Origin: Bacillota bacterium
GTDB lineage: Bacteria > Bacillota > Clostridia > Peptostreptococcales > Acidaminobacteraceae
Length of the DNA: 64,000 nucleotides
Direction: 5' to 3'
Assembly (NCBI GenBank): GCA_025210655.1
Contig: JAOARG010000081.1
Span: 23,289-87,288, forward strand
Shown here: piece after piece, positions 54,222 through 63,862 of the stretch
How the letters are laid out: every line of letters starts with the position of its first letter
Position numbering within the stretch: position 1 is the first letter of the stretch
Translations under genes and position numbers: made by a program
Notes under the pieces: model-generated
Databases searched by the model: none
What the model was told of the DNA's origin: nothing
The model's input: only the letters and a program-made list of their open reading frames with translations

Positions 54222-56030
54222 TTGTATATTATTAATCAGTTTGTGGATAAGTTAGAAGAAGGAATCATAATTATCAACAACATGGGAATGATTGACTGCT
54301 ACAATAGAAAGGCCAAGGAAATATTTGGTATAGAAAATGACTATCCCCTTAGCCATAAGTCTGGATCTATTGAAAATGGGGATATTGTAATAATATCTAA
54401 TAATGAAATAGGAATGGATGACGGAGGGCTTGTTCAGGAAGACTTGAAGTCCCTAGGACTCATTGAGGATATTGAAATTGGTGATGGTTTACTCTATATC
54501 GGGCGATACGGAAGTAGTCCGCTATCTAAAATGATTATTCCGAAAAATAAGAGAAGTGGTGTAAAGACAATTAATGCCAGGCTTGATAATGAAGATATAT
54601 TGGCTTCTATAGATTATATTGGAAAGAGATTGTTAATTGCAGTTGGAGACAGTGAATTTAGTTTGAACTATGATTATGGTCTTGGACACCTTGTTATTTT
54701 GGATAAGAATTATGATATAAAATTTTATCAAGCAAGGGGCTTCACTGTTCGTAATGAAAGTTTGAAAGAGATACTGAGTGGAAGTAAGTTTCAAGAAAAA
54801 AATGTTGTTAGGGCTGAAATAGATCTTATAGGTAAACATTTATTAGATGTACATGAAGATATATCACCTATTTCAGAATTTATAGCTACTGCTTCTGGTC
54901 AAAAATCAGTTGAATTTGATAATATGTTTTATGATATTAATAGTCGCCCAACTCTATGTACAATGAGAAGACTCAATGGGGAATTTCAAGGTGGATTTTT
55001 AAAGATAAATGATCTTTCTGAAGTATGTAGATTAAAGGATGAAAGAAATAGAATAAAAGATGAACTTGAAAATCATATTAGGTTGAGTGATGACTATGAG
55101 CTTGCTATGGAAGTTTTTAAAGATTATGTGGGGGATTCAAAAAAAGTTAGGGATCTTAAGTATTCTTCCTTAAAGGCTTCGAATATGGATAGTAATGTTC
55201 TTCTTACTGGAAAAAGTGGTACAGGTAAAAACCTTTTAGCGGAACTAATCCATAAAAATAGTAAGAGGGCTAATGAGAAATTTATCCATATAAATTGCGC
55301 AGCTATACCAGAGAATCTTATAGAAAGTGAACTATTTGGATATGAGAAAGGTGCATTTTCTGGGGCTTTAAGTACTGGGAAAAAAGGTCTCCTTGAAATA
55401 GTAGATGGAGGGACTTTATTTTTAGATGAGATTGGTGAACTTTCATACTCTATGCAGGCAAAACTTTTGGAGGTTATACAGGATAAAAGTTTTTTCCGTA
55501 TATCCGGAAACAAAAAAGTTAAGGTAGACTTTAGACTTATTTGTGCAACGAATAAGGACTTGGTGAAAGAAATAAAGGAAACAAATTTTAGGGAAGATTT
55601 GTATTATAGAATCAATGTTTTATCTATTCATGTTCCCCAACTTAATGAAAGAAAGGCCGATATTAAGTTGTTGGTTAAATCCATAGCTTTAAAAAAGTGG
55701 CCAGATAAGGAATATACCTTTAGTGATAAATATATTAAGGAATTAATGAGATATGATTTCCCGGGCAATATTAGGGAGTTAGAAAATATAGTAGAAAGAT
55801 CTGTGGCTATGTCTAAGTCAAGTATCATTGATTCATTTGAGGAGTATAGTTCTGTTGAAGCAAAAAGTGAAGCTGGAAGTCTAAAAGATATGATGGAGGA
55901 ATTTGAAAAATCAACGATTATATCATATCTTGAAAAATATGATAATGACAGACATTTAGTAATGGACAAGCTGGGAATGAAGAAGACTTCATTTTATGAT
56001 AAACTTAAAAAATATGGTATTCCGAAATAA
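54222..56030 (+). CDS. Sigma-54-dependent transcriptional activator (bEBP)
   Basis: A 602-aa enhancer-binding protein. An N-terminal PAS-like domain (about 3-60, [24 protein letters not shown]) precedes a sensory region to about 280. The AAA+ domain has Walker [18 protein letters not shown] (around 330), the sigma-54 contact loop GAFSGAL (the usual GAFTGA with Ser for Thr), Walker [13 protein letters not shown], and the R-finger region [19 protein letters not shown]. The C-terminal Fis-type HTH is [25 protein letters not shown]. The TTG start has GGGGAG 8 nt upstream. The next gene, lysA, has a sigma-54 promoter, which makes this its probable activator. The effector of the PAS region is unknown. 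Confidence 0.93.
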   Translation: MYIINQFVDKLEEGIIIINNMGMIDCYNRKAKEIFGIENDYPLSHKSGSIENGDIVIISNNEIGMDDGGLVQEDLKSLGLIEDIEIGDGLLYIGRYGSSPLSKMIIPKNKRSGVKTINARLDNEDILASIDYIGKRLLIAVGDSEFSLNYDYGLGHLVILDKNYDIKFYQARGFTVRNESLKEILSGSKFQEKNVVRAEIDLIGKHLLDVHEDISPISEFIATASGQKSVEFDNMFYDINSRPTLCTMRRLNGEFQGGFLKINDLSEVCRLKDERNRIKDELENHIRLSDDYELAMEVFKDYVGDSKKVRDLKYSSLKASNMDSNVLLTGKSGTGKNLLAELIHKNSKRANEKFIHINCAAIPENLIESELFGYEKGAFSGALSTGKKGLLEIVDGGTLFLDEIGELSYSMQAKLLEVIQDKSFFRISGNKKVKVDFRLICATNKDLVKEIKETNFREDLYYRINVLSIHVPQLNERKADIKLLVKSIALKKWPDKEYTFSDKYIKELMRYDFPGNIRELENIVERSVAMSKSSIIDSFEEYSSVEAKSEAGSLKDMMEEFEKSTIISYLEKYDNDRHLVMDKLGMKKTSFYDKLKKYGIPK

Positions 56031-56063
56031 CGGATTGATTCCGTTTTTTCGGAATCTTTTTTT
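56019..56063 (+). terminator. Terminator overlapping the activator stop codon
   Basis: ATTCCGAAA..AACGGA pairs with TCCGTT..TTTCGGAAT, with one T-T mismatch, then T7. The stem begins inside the last codons of the activator gene. Confidence 0.8.
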
Positions 56064-56088
56064 GTATTTTTAAAGCCTTAAAGGCCAA

Positions 56089-56121
56089 AACTCCCTATAA
56101 TTTTCGAAAATATAGGGAGTT
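56089..56121. promoter_or_regulatory. Palindrome, candidate activator-binding site upstream of lysA
   Basis: AACTCCCTATA (56089-56099) is the perfect inverted repeat of TATAGGGAGTT (56111-56121), with a TTTTCGAAAA palindrome between. Its centre is about 185 nt before the sigma-54 GC element, a normal distance for an upstream activating sequence. No T-run follows. Confidence 0.55.
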
Positions 56122-56275
56122 AAGTATAATAAATCCTCCGAGAGCACTTAAGCCGCTGAAATAGTAGCTTCTGTTGATTCTTATTTACAATATGTTGGGC
56201 TACAAAGTTGAAAAAAAGGTACATATTGTGGTATAAGAATTTTAAACTGGACTTTTTCAGAGGTCTGATAGCATT

Positions 56276-56291
56276 TGGCATAATTATTGCA
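56276..56291 (+). promoter_or_regulatory. Sigma-54 (-24/-12) promoter of lysA
   Basis: TGGCATAATTATTGCA: GG at 56277-56278 and GC at 56289-56290, 12 nt apart, matching TGGCA-N6-TTGCA. It lies 40 nt before the lysA ATG, with a sigma-54 activator gene directly upstream. Confidence 0.8.
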
Positions 56292-56330
56292 AATAGAATA
56301 AGCAATAGAAAAATTATTGGAGGGATTGAT

Positions 56331-57611
56331 ATGAGCAACTTTGTATTTGCAGGGAAAGATACGGTGGAATTAGCTAAGAAGTATGGAACACCTTTATATG
56401 TAATGTCAGGTGATATGATAAATGATAAATGTGACGAGATTAATGAGAGTTTTTTAAATAAATATGATAATACTATGGCGGTATATGCTTCCAAAGCCTT
56501 TTTAAATTTAGCCATGGTGAAAATGGTTGCAAAAAAAGGTATAGGCCTTGATGTTGTTTCTGGAGGGGAGTTATATACAGCCCACAAAGCTGGTATAAAC
56601 TTGGAAAATGTAATGTTTCATGGAAATAATAAAACAGCTTCAGAAATTGCTATGGGTATTGACTTAGGTGTTGGAAGATTTGTAGTAGATAATAGATGGG
56701 AAATGTATTTAATAAATGAATTGGCTCAGGAAAAGGGCAAAAAGGTAAAAATCTTATTCAGAATTACCCCAGGGGTAAAGAGTGATACCCATGATTATAT
56801 TTCTACAGGACAGAAGGATTCAAAATTTGGTATACCTATTGTTGAAGATGTAATTGTTGATGTGGTTGATGAAGCGATGAAGCTTTCTAATATTAAGCTT
56901 ATGGGATTACATTTCCATGTTGGGTCACAACTGCACGACAATAGTTCACACCTTAGGGCACTGGATGCTACATTTGGAATATTAGATAAACTTTATGATA
57001 AATTTACATTTGTCCCTAAAGAACTGAATGTAGGTGGGGGCTTTGGTATTTATTATAATAAGGAAGATGACGTTAAACCCCTAAGTTACTTTGTAGATCC
57101 TATTATGGAGAAGATTTCAGGATACTTTGAAAAAAATGGACTAGATAGAGCAAAGGTTATTATAGAACCTGGCAGATGGATTGCCGGTGAAGCAGGAATA
57201 ACCCTTTATAAGCTTACAGGGAAGAAAGAGATACCAGGGATTCATAGATATATATCTGTAGATGGTGGTCTTCCAGATAACCCTAGACCAGCTCTATATG
57301 GTGCAGAGTATGAAGCAGTAGTTGCAAATAAGTATGGTCAGGAAGCAGCAGAGACAATTACAATAGCAGGAAAGTGTTGTGAAACAGGTGATATCTTGAT
57401 TAAGAATATCCAGCTACCGATAACAGAAAATGGCGATTACTTAGCTGTAATGTCAACAGGAGCCTATAACTATTCAATGGCAAGTCACTACAACAGAATT
57501 CCAAAAGCAGCTGTACTAATGATTACAGAAGGTAGAGAAGATATAATCGTTGAGAGAGAGACTTATGAGGATGTGATTTCTCAGGATAGGGTTCCTTCTT
57601 GGCTGGAATAA
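56331..57611 (+). CDS. lysA: Diaminopimelate decarboxylase
   Basis: About 426 aa, fold-III PLP enzyme that turns meso-diaminopimelate into lysine. The PLP Lys is in AVYASKAFLNLAM (around residue 50). The phosphate loop GGGFGIYY, HFHVGSQ, EPGRWIAGEAG and the C-terminal GKCCETGDIL with the catalytic Cys and MSTGAYNYSMASHYNR are all present. ATG 56331 follows TTGGAGGG; a longer frame from 56208 runs over the sigma-54 promoter and is rejected. Control of lysine synthesis by sigma-54 is unusual; no lysine riboswitch is seen in the 300-nt gap. Confidence 0.95.
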   Translation: MSNFVFAGKDTVELAKKYGTPLYVMSGDMINDKCDEINESFLNKYDNTMAVYASKAFLNLAMVKMVAKKGIGLDVVSGGELYTAHKAGINLENVMFHGNNKTASEIAMGIDLGVGRFVVDNRWEMYLINELAQEKGKKVKILFRITPGVKSDTHDYISTGQKDSKFGIPIVEDVIVDVVDEAMKLSNIKLMGLHFHVGSQLHDNSSHLRALDATFGILDKLYDKFTFVPKELNVGGGFGIYYNKEDDVKPLSYFVDPIMEKISGYFEKNGLDRAKVIIEPGRWIAGEAGITLYKLTGKKEIPGIHRYISVDGGLPDNPRPALYGAEYEAVVANKYGQEAAETITIAGKCCETGDILIKNIQLPITENGDYLAVMSTGAYNYSMASHYNRIPKAAVLMITEGREDIIVERETYEDVISQDRVPSWLE

Positions 57612-57616
57612 AGACG

Positions 57617-57672
57617 AAAAAAGTGACGGTCAGAAGTTTATTGTATAATAAACTTCTGACCGTCACTTTTTT
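57617..57672. terminator. Very long bidirectional terminator after lysA
   Basis: A 26-bp perfect stem (57617-57642 with 57647-57672) with a 4-nt loop GTAT; the ends are A6 and T6. The stem core is GTGACGGTCAGAAG. It starts 6 nt after the lysA stop. Confidence 0.92.
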
Positions 57673-57703
57673 TGCCATATATATGATATCATATATATGG
57701 CAA
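57672..57703. repeat. Perfect 32-nt palindrome next to the lysA terminator
   Basis: TTGCCATATATATGAT is followed immediately by its exact reverse complement. It lies within or before the start region of the AIR-synthase-like gene and includes an ATG (57697) that is in frame but has no ribosome binding site. A regulator-binding operator is plausible. Confidence 0.85.
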
Positions 57704-57729
57704 GAAAATTAATATTGAAGGTGATCGAT

Positions 57730-58719
57730 TTGGAATCAGGAAAATTAGAAAATGATGTGTTAAAAAACTCAATAATAGATAAAATAAAACTAAAAAACAA
57801 AGAGATAAAAATTGGTTCGAAGGTAGGGGAAGACTGTGCGGTAATAGAGCTTGGTGATCATTCTATTATCTTAACTACTGATCCTATAACTGGTTCGGTA
57901 AATGATGTTGGGAAACTATCAATAAATATTACAAGTAATGATATTGCATCGGCAGGTTATAGAACTAAGGGGGTACTTTTAACTATACTTGTTCCAGAGG
58001 GGACTGCTGTTGAGGAGATAGAGAGAATATTTGATGATGCCCTAAAACAGGCAGAAGTCTTAGGTATAGATATTATTGGTGGACACACTGAGATAACAGC
58101 TGCTGTAAATAGGGTTGTAGTGTCTGCGACTGCTATTTCATACGGTAAGGGTAATGACTATGTTACTACATCTGGAGCTAAGCTCGGAGATAGGATAGTT
58201 ATTTCAAAGAGTCCTGGGCTTGAGGGAACGGGAATTATAGCTTCTGATAAAAGGGATGAACTTAAGAGTGTATTAAGCGAAGAGGAATTAAGTGAGGGAA
58301 TATCCTTACTTGATTTTACATCGGTTGTTGAAGAAGGTGTAATTGGTAGACTTGAAGGTGCTTCGTCTATGCATGATGCTACTGAAGGTGGTCTTTTAGG
58401 AGCTTTATGGGAGGTTTGTGAGGCTTCATCTTTAGGATGTAGGATTTTTATGGATAAAATAAATATACTTGATGTAACTAAAAAAATATCAGATCATTAT
58501 GGAATTGATCCCTTGAAATTGATTTCAAGTGGTGTAATGATATTTACAATTTCACCAGATAAGGTGGATAATTTATTGAATTCCCTTAAAAAAATAAATG
58601 TTCCTTCATATGATATTGGGGAGATTATTGAGGGGGACATTAAGTATCTAAATATTTCTGGTAAAGATTGTGAAATTGAGCCTCCGGAAAGGGATGAACT
58701 ATATAAAGTAGTATTTTAG
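57730..58719 (+). CDS. AIR synthase-related protein (HypE/PurM-like fold)
   Basis: About 330 aa, PurM/HypE/SelD ATP-binding superfamily. It starts ESGKLENDVLKNSIIDKI, the usual opening of this HypE-like group, then GEDCAVIELGDHSIILTTDPITG, GGHTEITAAVNRVVVSATAISYG, and SPGLEGTGIIA. The glycine-rich C-terminal ATEGGLLGALWEVCEAS follows. True HypE ends in a PRIC-type Cys motif, which is absent here, so a hydrogenase role is not supported. TTG 57730 with GAAGGTG 6 nt upstream is preferred over ATG 57697, which lies in a palindrome and lacks a site. The substrate is unknown. Confidence 0.85.
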   Translation: MESGKLENDVLKNSIIDKIKLKNKEIKIGSKVGEDCAVIELGDHSIILTTDPITGSVNDVGKLSINITSNDIASAGYRTKGVLLTILVPEGTAVEEIERIFDDALKQAEVLGIDIIGGHTEITAAVNRVVVSATAISYGKGNDYVTTSGAKLGDRIVISKSPGLEGTGIIASDKRDELKSVLSEEELSEGISLLDFTSVVEEGVIGRLEGASSMHDATEGGLLGALWEVCEASSLGCRIFMDKINILDVTKKISDHYGIDPLKLISSGVMIFTISPDKVDNLLNSLKKINVPSYDIGEIIEGDIKYLNISGKDCEIEPPERDELYKVVF

Positions 58720-58868
58720 ATAACAAAGATGTTACGTTTCTTTTAAAATACTATGTCTTAGATTGACGGGATTGTCTAATCTATTTAAACTAAGATTAAG
58801 AAGTATTTTCATTTTACATTGAAAATAACTATAAGTAATTGTTTGAAGCATAAAAATGGAGGATTGTA

Positions 58869-60974
58869 ATGAAAAGACTACTGCTAGTGATGATGTGTTT
58901 GTTCATGGTATTTAACAGTTTCACCTTTGCCAATTATTATGAACAAGAAGATATTCCTTTAAAAGATGGAATTTCGGGTGAAGAGGGACGTTATAAAATA
59001 ATAGGAATTCTTTCAGGGGGTCAGGATGTTTTTTCTGAAATACCTCCAATTCTCTATGTAGATAAAGATGGTAATTCAAAGTCAATGGTATCGGTTGACT
59101 TTTTTAAAAATTACCTTGGTATGGATACATACTGGGATGAAGCTACTGGAAAGATAGTAATAAAAAATGAGACTTTGACTTTTGAATTCAATGTTGAGTC
59201 ACAGATTGCAACTGTAAATGGAAAAAATATTGTTATACCAGATAATGTTCCACCTAAAAATATGTATCTTGATGGAAAGTCTTCCCCTATGCTACCTATA
59301 GCATTTGTTGCTAGACAATTAGGATATGAAGTAGGTTGGATTCAAGATACTTTAACAGTTACTATTGAGCGTCCACTGCAGTCTATCAAAAATATATATT
59401 TTGATAAAAGAGATGGTAAACCGCAGATTAGAATAAAAACAACAGGCAGAGTCGATGCTACTTCCTTTGCTATAAAAGGGCAAGACATTGGTTCGGGAAA
59501 TAAAATAGTAGTTGATATATTAAATTCAAAGTTTGACTTGGCAAGTGATAGTCTAAATTATTCTGGCGTTTTTGAAATGGATGTATACAGAAATAGCATT
59601 AGTGTACTTAGGGCGTCACAGTTTGATCCAGTTACTCTAAAATCCAGAGTTGTTGTTGAACTTCAAAGACAAAAGGGTTATGAGCTGGAATTTGATGAGG
59701 AGACTAATGAGTTAGTAATATCCTTTGTAAATAAAGTTAAAAAAGTAGAGGCCGAGGATATATTAAATTCTAAAGCTGTTGTAATTAAAACAAAGGAACA
59801 ACCGGCCTACAATGTTACTTTCCTTTCCGGAAAGGTAATAGTAGATGTAATTAATTCTCAGCTTTCAACAGGTGAAGGTGTTTATTCAAAAGAAGATGTT
59901 AGTGATGGTGGAATCGAATCCATAACTACTTCAGCACTTACTGGAAGTGAAGAATATGGCCCCTCAGAGTTGGTATCTAGAGTTGTGGTAGATTTGGAAA
60001 ATGATGTTGATCTTGAGGATGTGTATATAGAAGATATTGACAATGATATTTATGTATATGTGGCGGGAAATCCACTTGATGGATTTGAATATGTAAGGAA
60101 AGCTGGAGATTCTTCTAGTTTAGATATTGATTTCGTTAAGTCAGGAAGCTATTCTCTTGATTACGATAAAAATCTAAATAGAATTCTTTTAAGATTTGAT
60201 CAAAGTAATACTAACTTAGATGAGTTCAATATGAATATTGAAGATCCTCTTGTAAAAGAAATATTTGTAGAAAAGAAAGATATTACAGATCAGTATATAG
60301 TAGGTATAGATCTTTTTGAGAATGTAAAATATTATGAAATGACTAATGAGTCAAATACTGATAATATTAGTTTGACATTTATTAATGAAGAAATAATGAA
60401 TTCTAAGTTTAAAGATTATCTAATTGTTGTTGATCCAGGCCATGGTGGACATGACTCTGGTGCAGTTGGAAAATTCTCAGCTTTAAAAGAAAAAGATTTA
60501 GTTCTTGAAACTTCCCTAAGATTTAAGAAAGAACTTGAGCGTTCAGGATTTAAGGTTTATATAACTAGGGATGAGGATGTATTTATAGGATTGTATGATA
60601 GACCAAAGATTGCAAATGAACTTAATGCAGATTTATTTGTAAGTATTCACTTCAATGCTGCTGAAAATCCTAAAGCTAAAGGTGTTGAAGTACTATATGC
60701 ACCAGATGCTAAAAGAAATAATAAGGCCTTTGCAAGGGTTATGCAAGATGCTCTTTTAAAGAATCTTAAAGCAGTAGATAGGGGAATTGTAGCTAGACCG
60801 AATCTTGTAGTTTTAAAGTATACTAAAATGGATGCAGTTCTTGCAGAGCTAGGATTTTTATCCCATCAAGAAGAGGGATATTTAGTAGGTACAAATCAAT
60901 ATCTAAATACATGTGCTAAAGCCCTAAAAGAAGGGGTAATAAATTATATAAAGCAAATAAATAGAATAAATTAG
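58869..60974 (+). CDS. Exported N-acetylmuramoyl-L-alanine amidase with stalk domains
   Basis: A 701-aa cell-wall hydrolase. It has a signal peptide ([20 protein letters not shown]). A copper-amine-oxidase-N-like stalk domain (about 45-170) is followed by AMIN-like beta domains (about 170-510). The C-terminal Amidase_3 domain (about 517-700) has zinc ligands in [13 protein letters not shown] (His), [11 protein letters not shown] (Glu) and FVSIHFNAA (His), with the catalytic Glu in [10 protein letters not shown]. It cleaves the amide between MurNAc and the stem peptide. ATGGAGG lies 6 nt before ATG. rph follows 20 nt later, so co-transcription with rph-rdgB-yfcE is likely. The 149-nt gap upstream has a hairpin AGATTGAC..GTCTAATCT without a T-run. 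Confidence 0.93.
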   Translation: MKRLLLVMMCLFMVFNSFTFANYYEQEDIPLKDGISGEEGRYKIIGILSGGQDVFSEIPPILYVDKDGNSKSMVSVDFFKNYLGMDTYWDEATGKIVIKNETLTFEFNVESQIATVNGKNIVIPDNVPPKNMYLDGKSSPMLPIAFVARQLGYEVGWIQDTLTVTIERPLQSIKNIYFDKRDGKPQIRIKTTGRVDATSFAIKGQDIGSGNKIVVDILNSKFDLASDSLNYSGVFEMDVYRNSISVLRASQFDPVTLKSRVVVELQRQKGYELEFDEETNELVISFVNKVKKVEAEDILNSKAVVIKTKEQPAYNVTFLSGKVIVDVINSQLSTGEGVYSKEDVSDGGIESITTSALTGSEEYGPSELVSRVVVDLENDVDLEDVYIEDIDNDIYVYVAGNPLDGFEYVRKAGDSSSLDIDFVKSGSYSLDYDKNLNRILLRFDQSNTNLDEFNMNIEDPLVKEIFVEKKDITDQYIVGIDLFENVKYYEMTNESNTDNISLTFINEEIMNSKFKDYLIVVDPGHGGHDSGAVGKFSALKEKDLVLETSLRFKKELERSGFKVYITRDEDVFIGLYDRPKIANELNADLFVSIHFNAAENPKAKGVEVLYAPDAKRNNKAFARVMQDALLKNLKAVDRGIVARPNLVVLKYTKMDAVLAELGFLSHQEEGYLVGTNQYLNTCAKALKEGVINYIKQINRIN

Positions 60975-60994
60975 AGAGAGAAAGAGGTAATGAA

Positions 60995-61723
60995 ATGGAA
61001 AGAATAGATGGAAGAAAATTTGATCAGCTAAGACCTGTGAAGGTAACTCCTGATTATATTATCCACCCTAAGGGTTCGGTATTAATGGAGACGGGTAATA
61101 CAAAGGTTATTTGTACAGCTACAGTAGAGGAGAAGGTACCTCCTTTTATGAAAGGGTCAGGTGAAGGATGGGTTACTGCTGAGTATTCTATGCTTCCAGG
61201 TTCTACAGGGACTAGAAAAATCAGAAATAGTTCTAAGGGAAAAATTGATGGAAGAAGTCAAGAAATCCAAAGATTAATAGGAAGAAGTCTTAGATCTGTT
61301 GTAGATCTTCCTAAACTGGGTGAGAGAACTATATGGCTTGATTGTGATGTAATACAAGCTGATGGAGGAACAAGAACTGCATCTATTACAGGAGCATTTA
61401 TAGCCCTTTCAATTGCTGTGAAAAAGCTTATGGAAGAGGGACTTCTTAAGGAAAATCCAATAAAGTACCATTTAGCAGCTACTAGTGTTGGTATTTTTGA
61501 GGATCAAGTTGTTTTAGACTTAAATTATCATGAAGATTCATCTGCTAAGGTTGATATGAATATCATTATGACTGATAAGGGTGAGTTTGTTGAACTTCAA
61601 GGTACTGGGGAAGATTGTCCTTTTACTAGAGAAGAACTGATGAAAATGATGGAATACGGTGAAAAAGGAATTAATGAATTAATAGAAGTACAAAAATCGG
61701 TAGTAGATATAAATTCACTTTAG
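60995..61723 (+). CDS. rph: Ribonuclease PH
   Basis: A 242-aa phosphorolytic 3'-5' exoribonuclease that trims tRNA 3' ends. It has [16 protein letters not shown] at the start, [34 protein letters not shown] (phosphate-binding Arg) and [20 protein letters not shown]. It is complete. rdgB lies 12 nt downstream, the common rph-rdgB-yfcE order. Confidence 0.97.
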   Translation: MERIDGRKFDQLRPVKVTPDYIIHPKGSVLMETGNTKVICTATVEEKVPPFMKGSGEGWVTAEYSMLPGSTGTRKIRNSSKGKIDGRSQEIQRLIGRSLRSVVDLPKLGERTIWLDCDVIQADGGTRTASITGAFIALSIAVKKLMEEGLLKENPIKYHLAATSVGIFEDQVVLDLNYHEDSSAKVDMNIIMTDKGEFVELQGTGEDCPFTREELMKMMEYGEKGINELIEVQKSVVDINSL

Positions 61724-61735
61724 GGAGAAATTAAA

Positions 61736-62338
61736 ATGGGAAAAATGATACTTGCTTCATCTAATAAACATAAGATGGAGGAAATAAAGAAAATTCTTGA
61801 TAAATTTGATATCAATCTTCAGTCTATGGCTGAAGCTGGACTTGAAGGTTTTGAAATTGTTGAGGATGGAGAAACTTTTGAAGAGAATTCTATGAAAAAG
61901 GCAGTAACAATTCTTGATGAACTGGGTATAGATACTATTGCAGATGATTCTGGACTTATGGTTGATAAGCTAGATGGTAGACCAGGTGTATACTCGGCTA
62001 GATATTCAGGAGAAAATGCAAATGCAGATACAAATAATGAAAAACTTCTTATGGAACTTGATGGAGTTCCTCTTGAGGAGAGGACAGCAAAGTTTGTTTG
62101 TGTAATATCAATAGCCTTCAAAAATGGTGAAAAAATTTGTGTAAGGGGAGAATGCCCAGGAAAAATCGGATTTGAGAAAAAAGGTGAAAATGGATTTGGA
62201 TATGATCCTCTATTTATTGTAGATGGTTATGATAAGACTTTTGCTGAAATTTCTGGGGCGGAAAAGAATAAAATTAGTCATAGAGCAAAGGCTCTTGAAA
62301 AGTTAGAAGAAATTTTTCAGGATATAGCAGCAAGATGA
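61736..62338 (+). CDS. rdgB: XTP/dITP diphosphatase (non-canonical purine NTPase)
   Basis: A 200-aa Ham1/RdgB protein that removes dITP, dHapTP and XTP from the nucleotide pool. The N-terminal LASSNKHKMEEIKKIL, the metal/nucleotide block IADDSGLMVDKLDGRPGVYSARYSG and the C-terminal GFGYDPLFIVDGYDKTFAEIS with KNKISHRAKAL are diagnostic. Its stop overlaps the yfcE start (ATGA). Confidence 0.96.
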   Translation: MGKMILASSNKHKMEEIKKILDKFDINLQSMAEAGLEGFEIVEDGETFEENSMKKAVTILDELGIDTIADDSGLMVDKLDGRPGVYSARYSGENANADTNNEKLLMELDGVPLEERTAKFVCVISIAFKNGEKICVRGECPGKIGFEKKGENGFGYDPLFIVDGYDKTFAEISGAEKNKISHRAKALEKLEEIFQDIAAR

Positions 62339-62808
62339 GAGTCCTAGTGATTAGTGATAGTCATGGTAATATTTCTAATTTAGAAAAAATCGATATTGAG
62401 TCATTTGATTTATTGATACATTGCGGAGATTTTGTAAGCGATGTAAAAATGATTAGTGATAAATATAAAATTGATATTGAATATGTTAAGGGTAATTGTG
62501 ATTATAACTCTGATGATGACGAGGAGCGGATTTTAGAGCTTTTAGGTCATAAGATACTAATTACACACGGACATAAATATGGTGTGAAATACTCGATTTC
62601 TAAGCTTTATTATAGGGCTTTAGAGCTTGAAGTAGACCTTGCTATATTTGGTCATACCCATCTTCCCTTTGATGAATCTTATGATGGTATTAGGTTTATT
62701 AATCCCGGAAGTATTTCATTAGGGAGAGGCAGCTACAAAAGCACTTGTTTCATTATGGAGATTAGTGAAAAAATAGTTGGGTATATGCAGCATATAAAAA
62801 ATAAATAA
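62335..62808 (+). CDS. YfcE/MJ0936-family metallophosphoesterase
   Basis: A 157-aa calcineurin-like phosphodiesterase. Metal ligands: VISDSHGN (Asp, His), LIHCGDFV (Asp), VKGNCDYN (Asn), ITHGHKYGVK (His) and IFGHTHLPF (His-x-His), with FINPGSISLGRG at the end. The substrate is not established for this subfamily. It is the last gene of the rph group; the tRNA promoter follows at once, without a clear terminator. Confidence 0.92.
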   Translation: MRVLVISDSHGNISNLEKIDIESFDLLIHCGDFVSDVKMISDKYKIDIEYVKGNCDYNSDDDEERILELLGHKILITHGHKYGVKYSISKLYYRALELEVDLAIFGHTHLPFDESYDGIRFINPGSISLGRGSYKSTCFIMEISEKIVGYMQHIKNK

Positions 62809-62825
62809 AAAAATCTAAAAAGCTA

Positions 62826-62854
62826 TTGACGAAATTTTAAACATGGGGTATAAT
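62826..62854 (+). promoter_or_regulatory. Promoter of the tRNA cluster
   Basis: TTGACG (62826-62831), 17 nt, TATAAT (62849-62854), about 17 nt before tRNA-Pro. Confidence 0.85.
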
Positions 62855-62871
62855 AAATTTCGTCAGTTGAA

Positions 62872-62948
62872 CGGGGTGTAGCGCAGTTTGGTAGCGCATT
62901 TGGTTTGGGACCAAAGGGTCGCGGGTTCAAATCCTGCCACCCCGACCA
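62872..62948 (+). tRNA. tRNA-Pro (anticodon TGG)
   Basis: A 77-nt cloverleaf with encoded CCA: acceptor CGGGGTG/CACCCCG, anticodon stem TTTGG/CCAAA with loop TTTGGGA, T arm GCGGG-TTCAAAT-CCTGC. Confidence 0.97.
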
Positions 62949-62973
62949 TTTTAAAAAAACTTTTTAAAAAGTG

Positions 62974-63002
62974 TTGACAAAATGGTTTGAATCTGATAAT
63001 AT
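62974..63002 (+). promoter_or_regulatory. Second promoter within the tRNA cluster
   Basis: TTGACA (62974-62979), 17 nt, TAATAT (62997-63002), preceded by AAAAAAACTTTTTAAAAAG, a candidate UP element. It would drive tRNA-Gly, -Arg and -Gln. Confidence 0.75.
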
Positions 63003-63035
63003 AATACATGTCGTTTGAAACGAAATGACAATCTT

Positions 63036-63109
63036 GCGGGTGTAGCTCAGTGGTAGAGCCCTGGCCTTCCAAGCCAGTTGCGAGGGTTCGATTCCCTTCA
63101 CCCGCTCCA
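63036..63109 (+). tRNA. tRNA-Gly (anticodon TCC)
   Basis: A 74-nt cloverleaf with encoded CCA: acceptor GCGGGTG/CACCCGC, anticodon arm CTGGC-CTTCCAA-GCCAG. Confidence 0.97.
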
Positions 63110-63114
63110 TTTGT

Positions 63115-63191
63115 GGGCCAGTAGCTCAGCTGGATAGAGCATCGCCCTTCTAAGGCGAGTGTCAGGGGTTCGACTCCCTTCTGGCTCACCA
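63115..63191 (+). tRNA. tRNA-Arg (anticodon TCT)
   Basis: A 77-nt cloverleaf with encoded CCA: acceptor GGGCCAG/CTGGCTC, anticodon arm TCGCC-CTTCTAA-GGCGA. It reads AGA, the commonest Arg codon in this window. Confidence 0.97.
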
Positions 63192-63203
63192 TTTTAATAA
63201 TCT

Positions 63204-63279
63204 TGGGATATCGCCAAGTCGGTAAGGCACAAGGTTTTGATCCTTGCATGCGTAGGTTCGAGTCCTGCTATCCCAGCCA
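63204..63279 (+). tRNA. tRNA-Gln (anticodon TTG)
   Basis: A 76-nt cloverleaf with encoded CCA: acceptor TGGGATA/TATCCCA, anticodon arm CAAGG-TTTTGAT-CCTTG. Confidence 0.97.
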
Positions 63280-63292
63280 ATTTGATTATTTC

Positions 63293-63324
63293 AGCTATCT
63301 TTTAAATAAAAGATAGCTTTTTTT
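63293..63324 (+). terminator. Terminator of the tRNA cluster
   Basis: AGCTATCTTTT (63293-63303) pairs with AAAAGATAGCT (63308-63318), followed by T6. Confidence 0.9.
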
Positions 63325-63377
63325 ATTTGCAGTTTTTAATATTGTTTGATCTAAAATGATGATACATAGAATACAAT

Positions 63378-63415
63378 AAAACACACACCATGATAATTAG
63401 TGGTGTGTGTTTTTA
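63378..63415. terminator. Bidirectional terminator for the minus-strand gene
   Basis: AAAACACACACCA pairs with TGGTGTGTGTTTT around a 10-nt loop. It lies downstream of the minus-strand gene at 63468 and has T-runs on both strands. Confidence 0.8.
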
Positions 63416-63467
63416 TAAAGCTAAATAATTAGTTTAGATTGAATTTACGATATTAATGTATAAATAA

Positions 63468-63707
63468 TTACTCATAATAATTTATGAATTCTACAATAGC
63501 ATCCCAATCAGTTTCATTTAGGCTAAATAGCTCTAAATCAGAATAAACATGCATATCGTCTTCGATAAAAGAAATAATTTCATCTACGATAGTTTCATCA
63601 TTTATATATTGTAGTAATTGTTCTTTGAAATTAGAAAAATCCTCCATGTTATCAGAATCCATTGAATTCATCATGCTTTCGAAATCAGATAATGTTATGT
63701 CGAACAT
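63468..63707 (-). CDS. Small acidic protein of unknown function
   Basis: I do not recognise this 79-aa protein. It is strongly acidic (many Asp and Glu) with no membrane helix or Cys. It reads as several short helices (DFESMMNSM, FSNFKEQLLQYI, IVDEIISFIEDD, ETDWDAIVEFINYY). On the minus strand GGGAGGG lies 6 nt before ATG, and a terminator lies beyond its stop, so it is probably a real monocistronic gene. It is the only minus-strand gene between the tRNA cluster and the rRNA-type promoter. Confidence 0.65.
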   Translation of the reverse strand: MFDITLSDFESMMNSMDSDNMEDFSNFKEQLLQYINDETIVDEIISFIEDDMHVYSDLELFSLNETDWDAIVEFINYYE

Positions 63708-63862
63708 AATAAACCCTCCCTACGTTTTAAAATCCAAATATTATAGTTATTAAAGTATGTTCTTTACGATTTTTATTATACCGATTTTATTTTTATTTGG
63801 CAATGAAAAGAATGAAAATAAATAGCGATTTGAAACACTAGGATGCGTTGATAAAAAACTAT

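Noticed and set aside
56208..56330. N-terminal extension of lysA
   Set aside because: It covers the sigma-54 promoter and has no binding site; family alignment begins at MSNFVFAGK.
56031..56330. Lysine riboswitch before lysA
   Set aside because: I looked for the conserved lysine-aptamer blocks and did not find them; the gap is better explained by a palindrome and a sigma-54 promoter.
57730..58719. Hydrogenase maturation protein HypE
   Set aside because: The fold fits but the C-terminal Cys motif of HypE is missing and no hyp genes are nearby; called only AIR-synthase-related.
62863..63249. 128-codon minus-strand frame across the tRNA cluster
   Set aside because: It is the complement of three tRNA genes; peptides such as GVAGFEPATL are the well-known spurious translations of tRNA genes.
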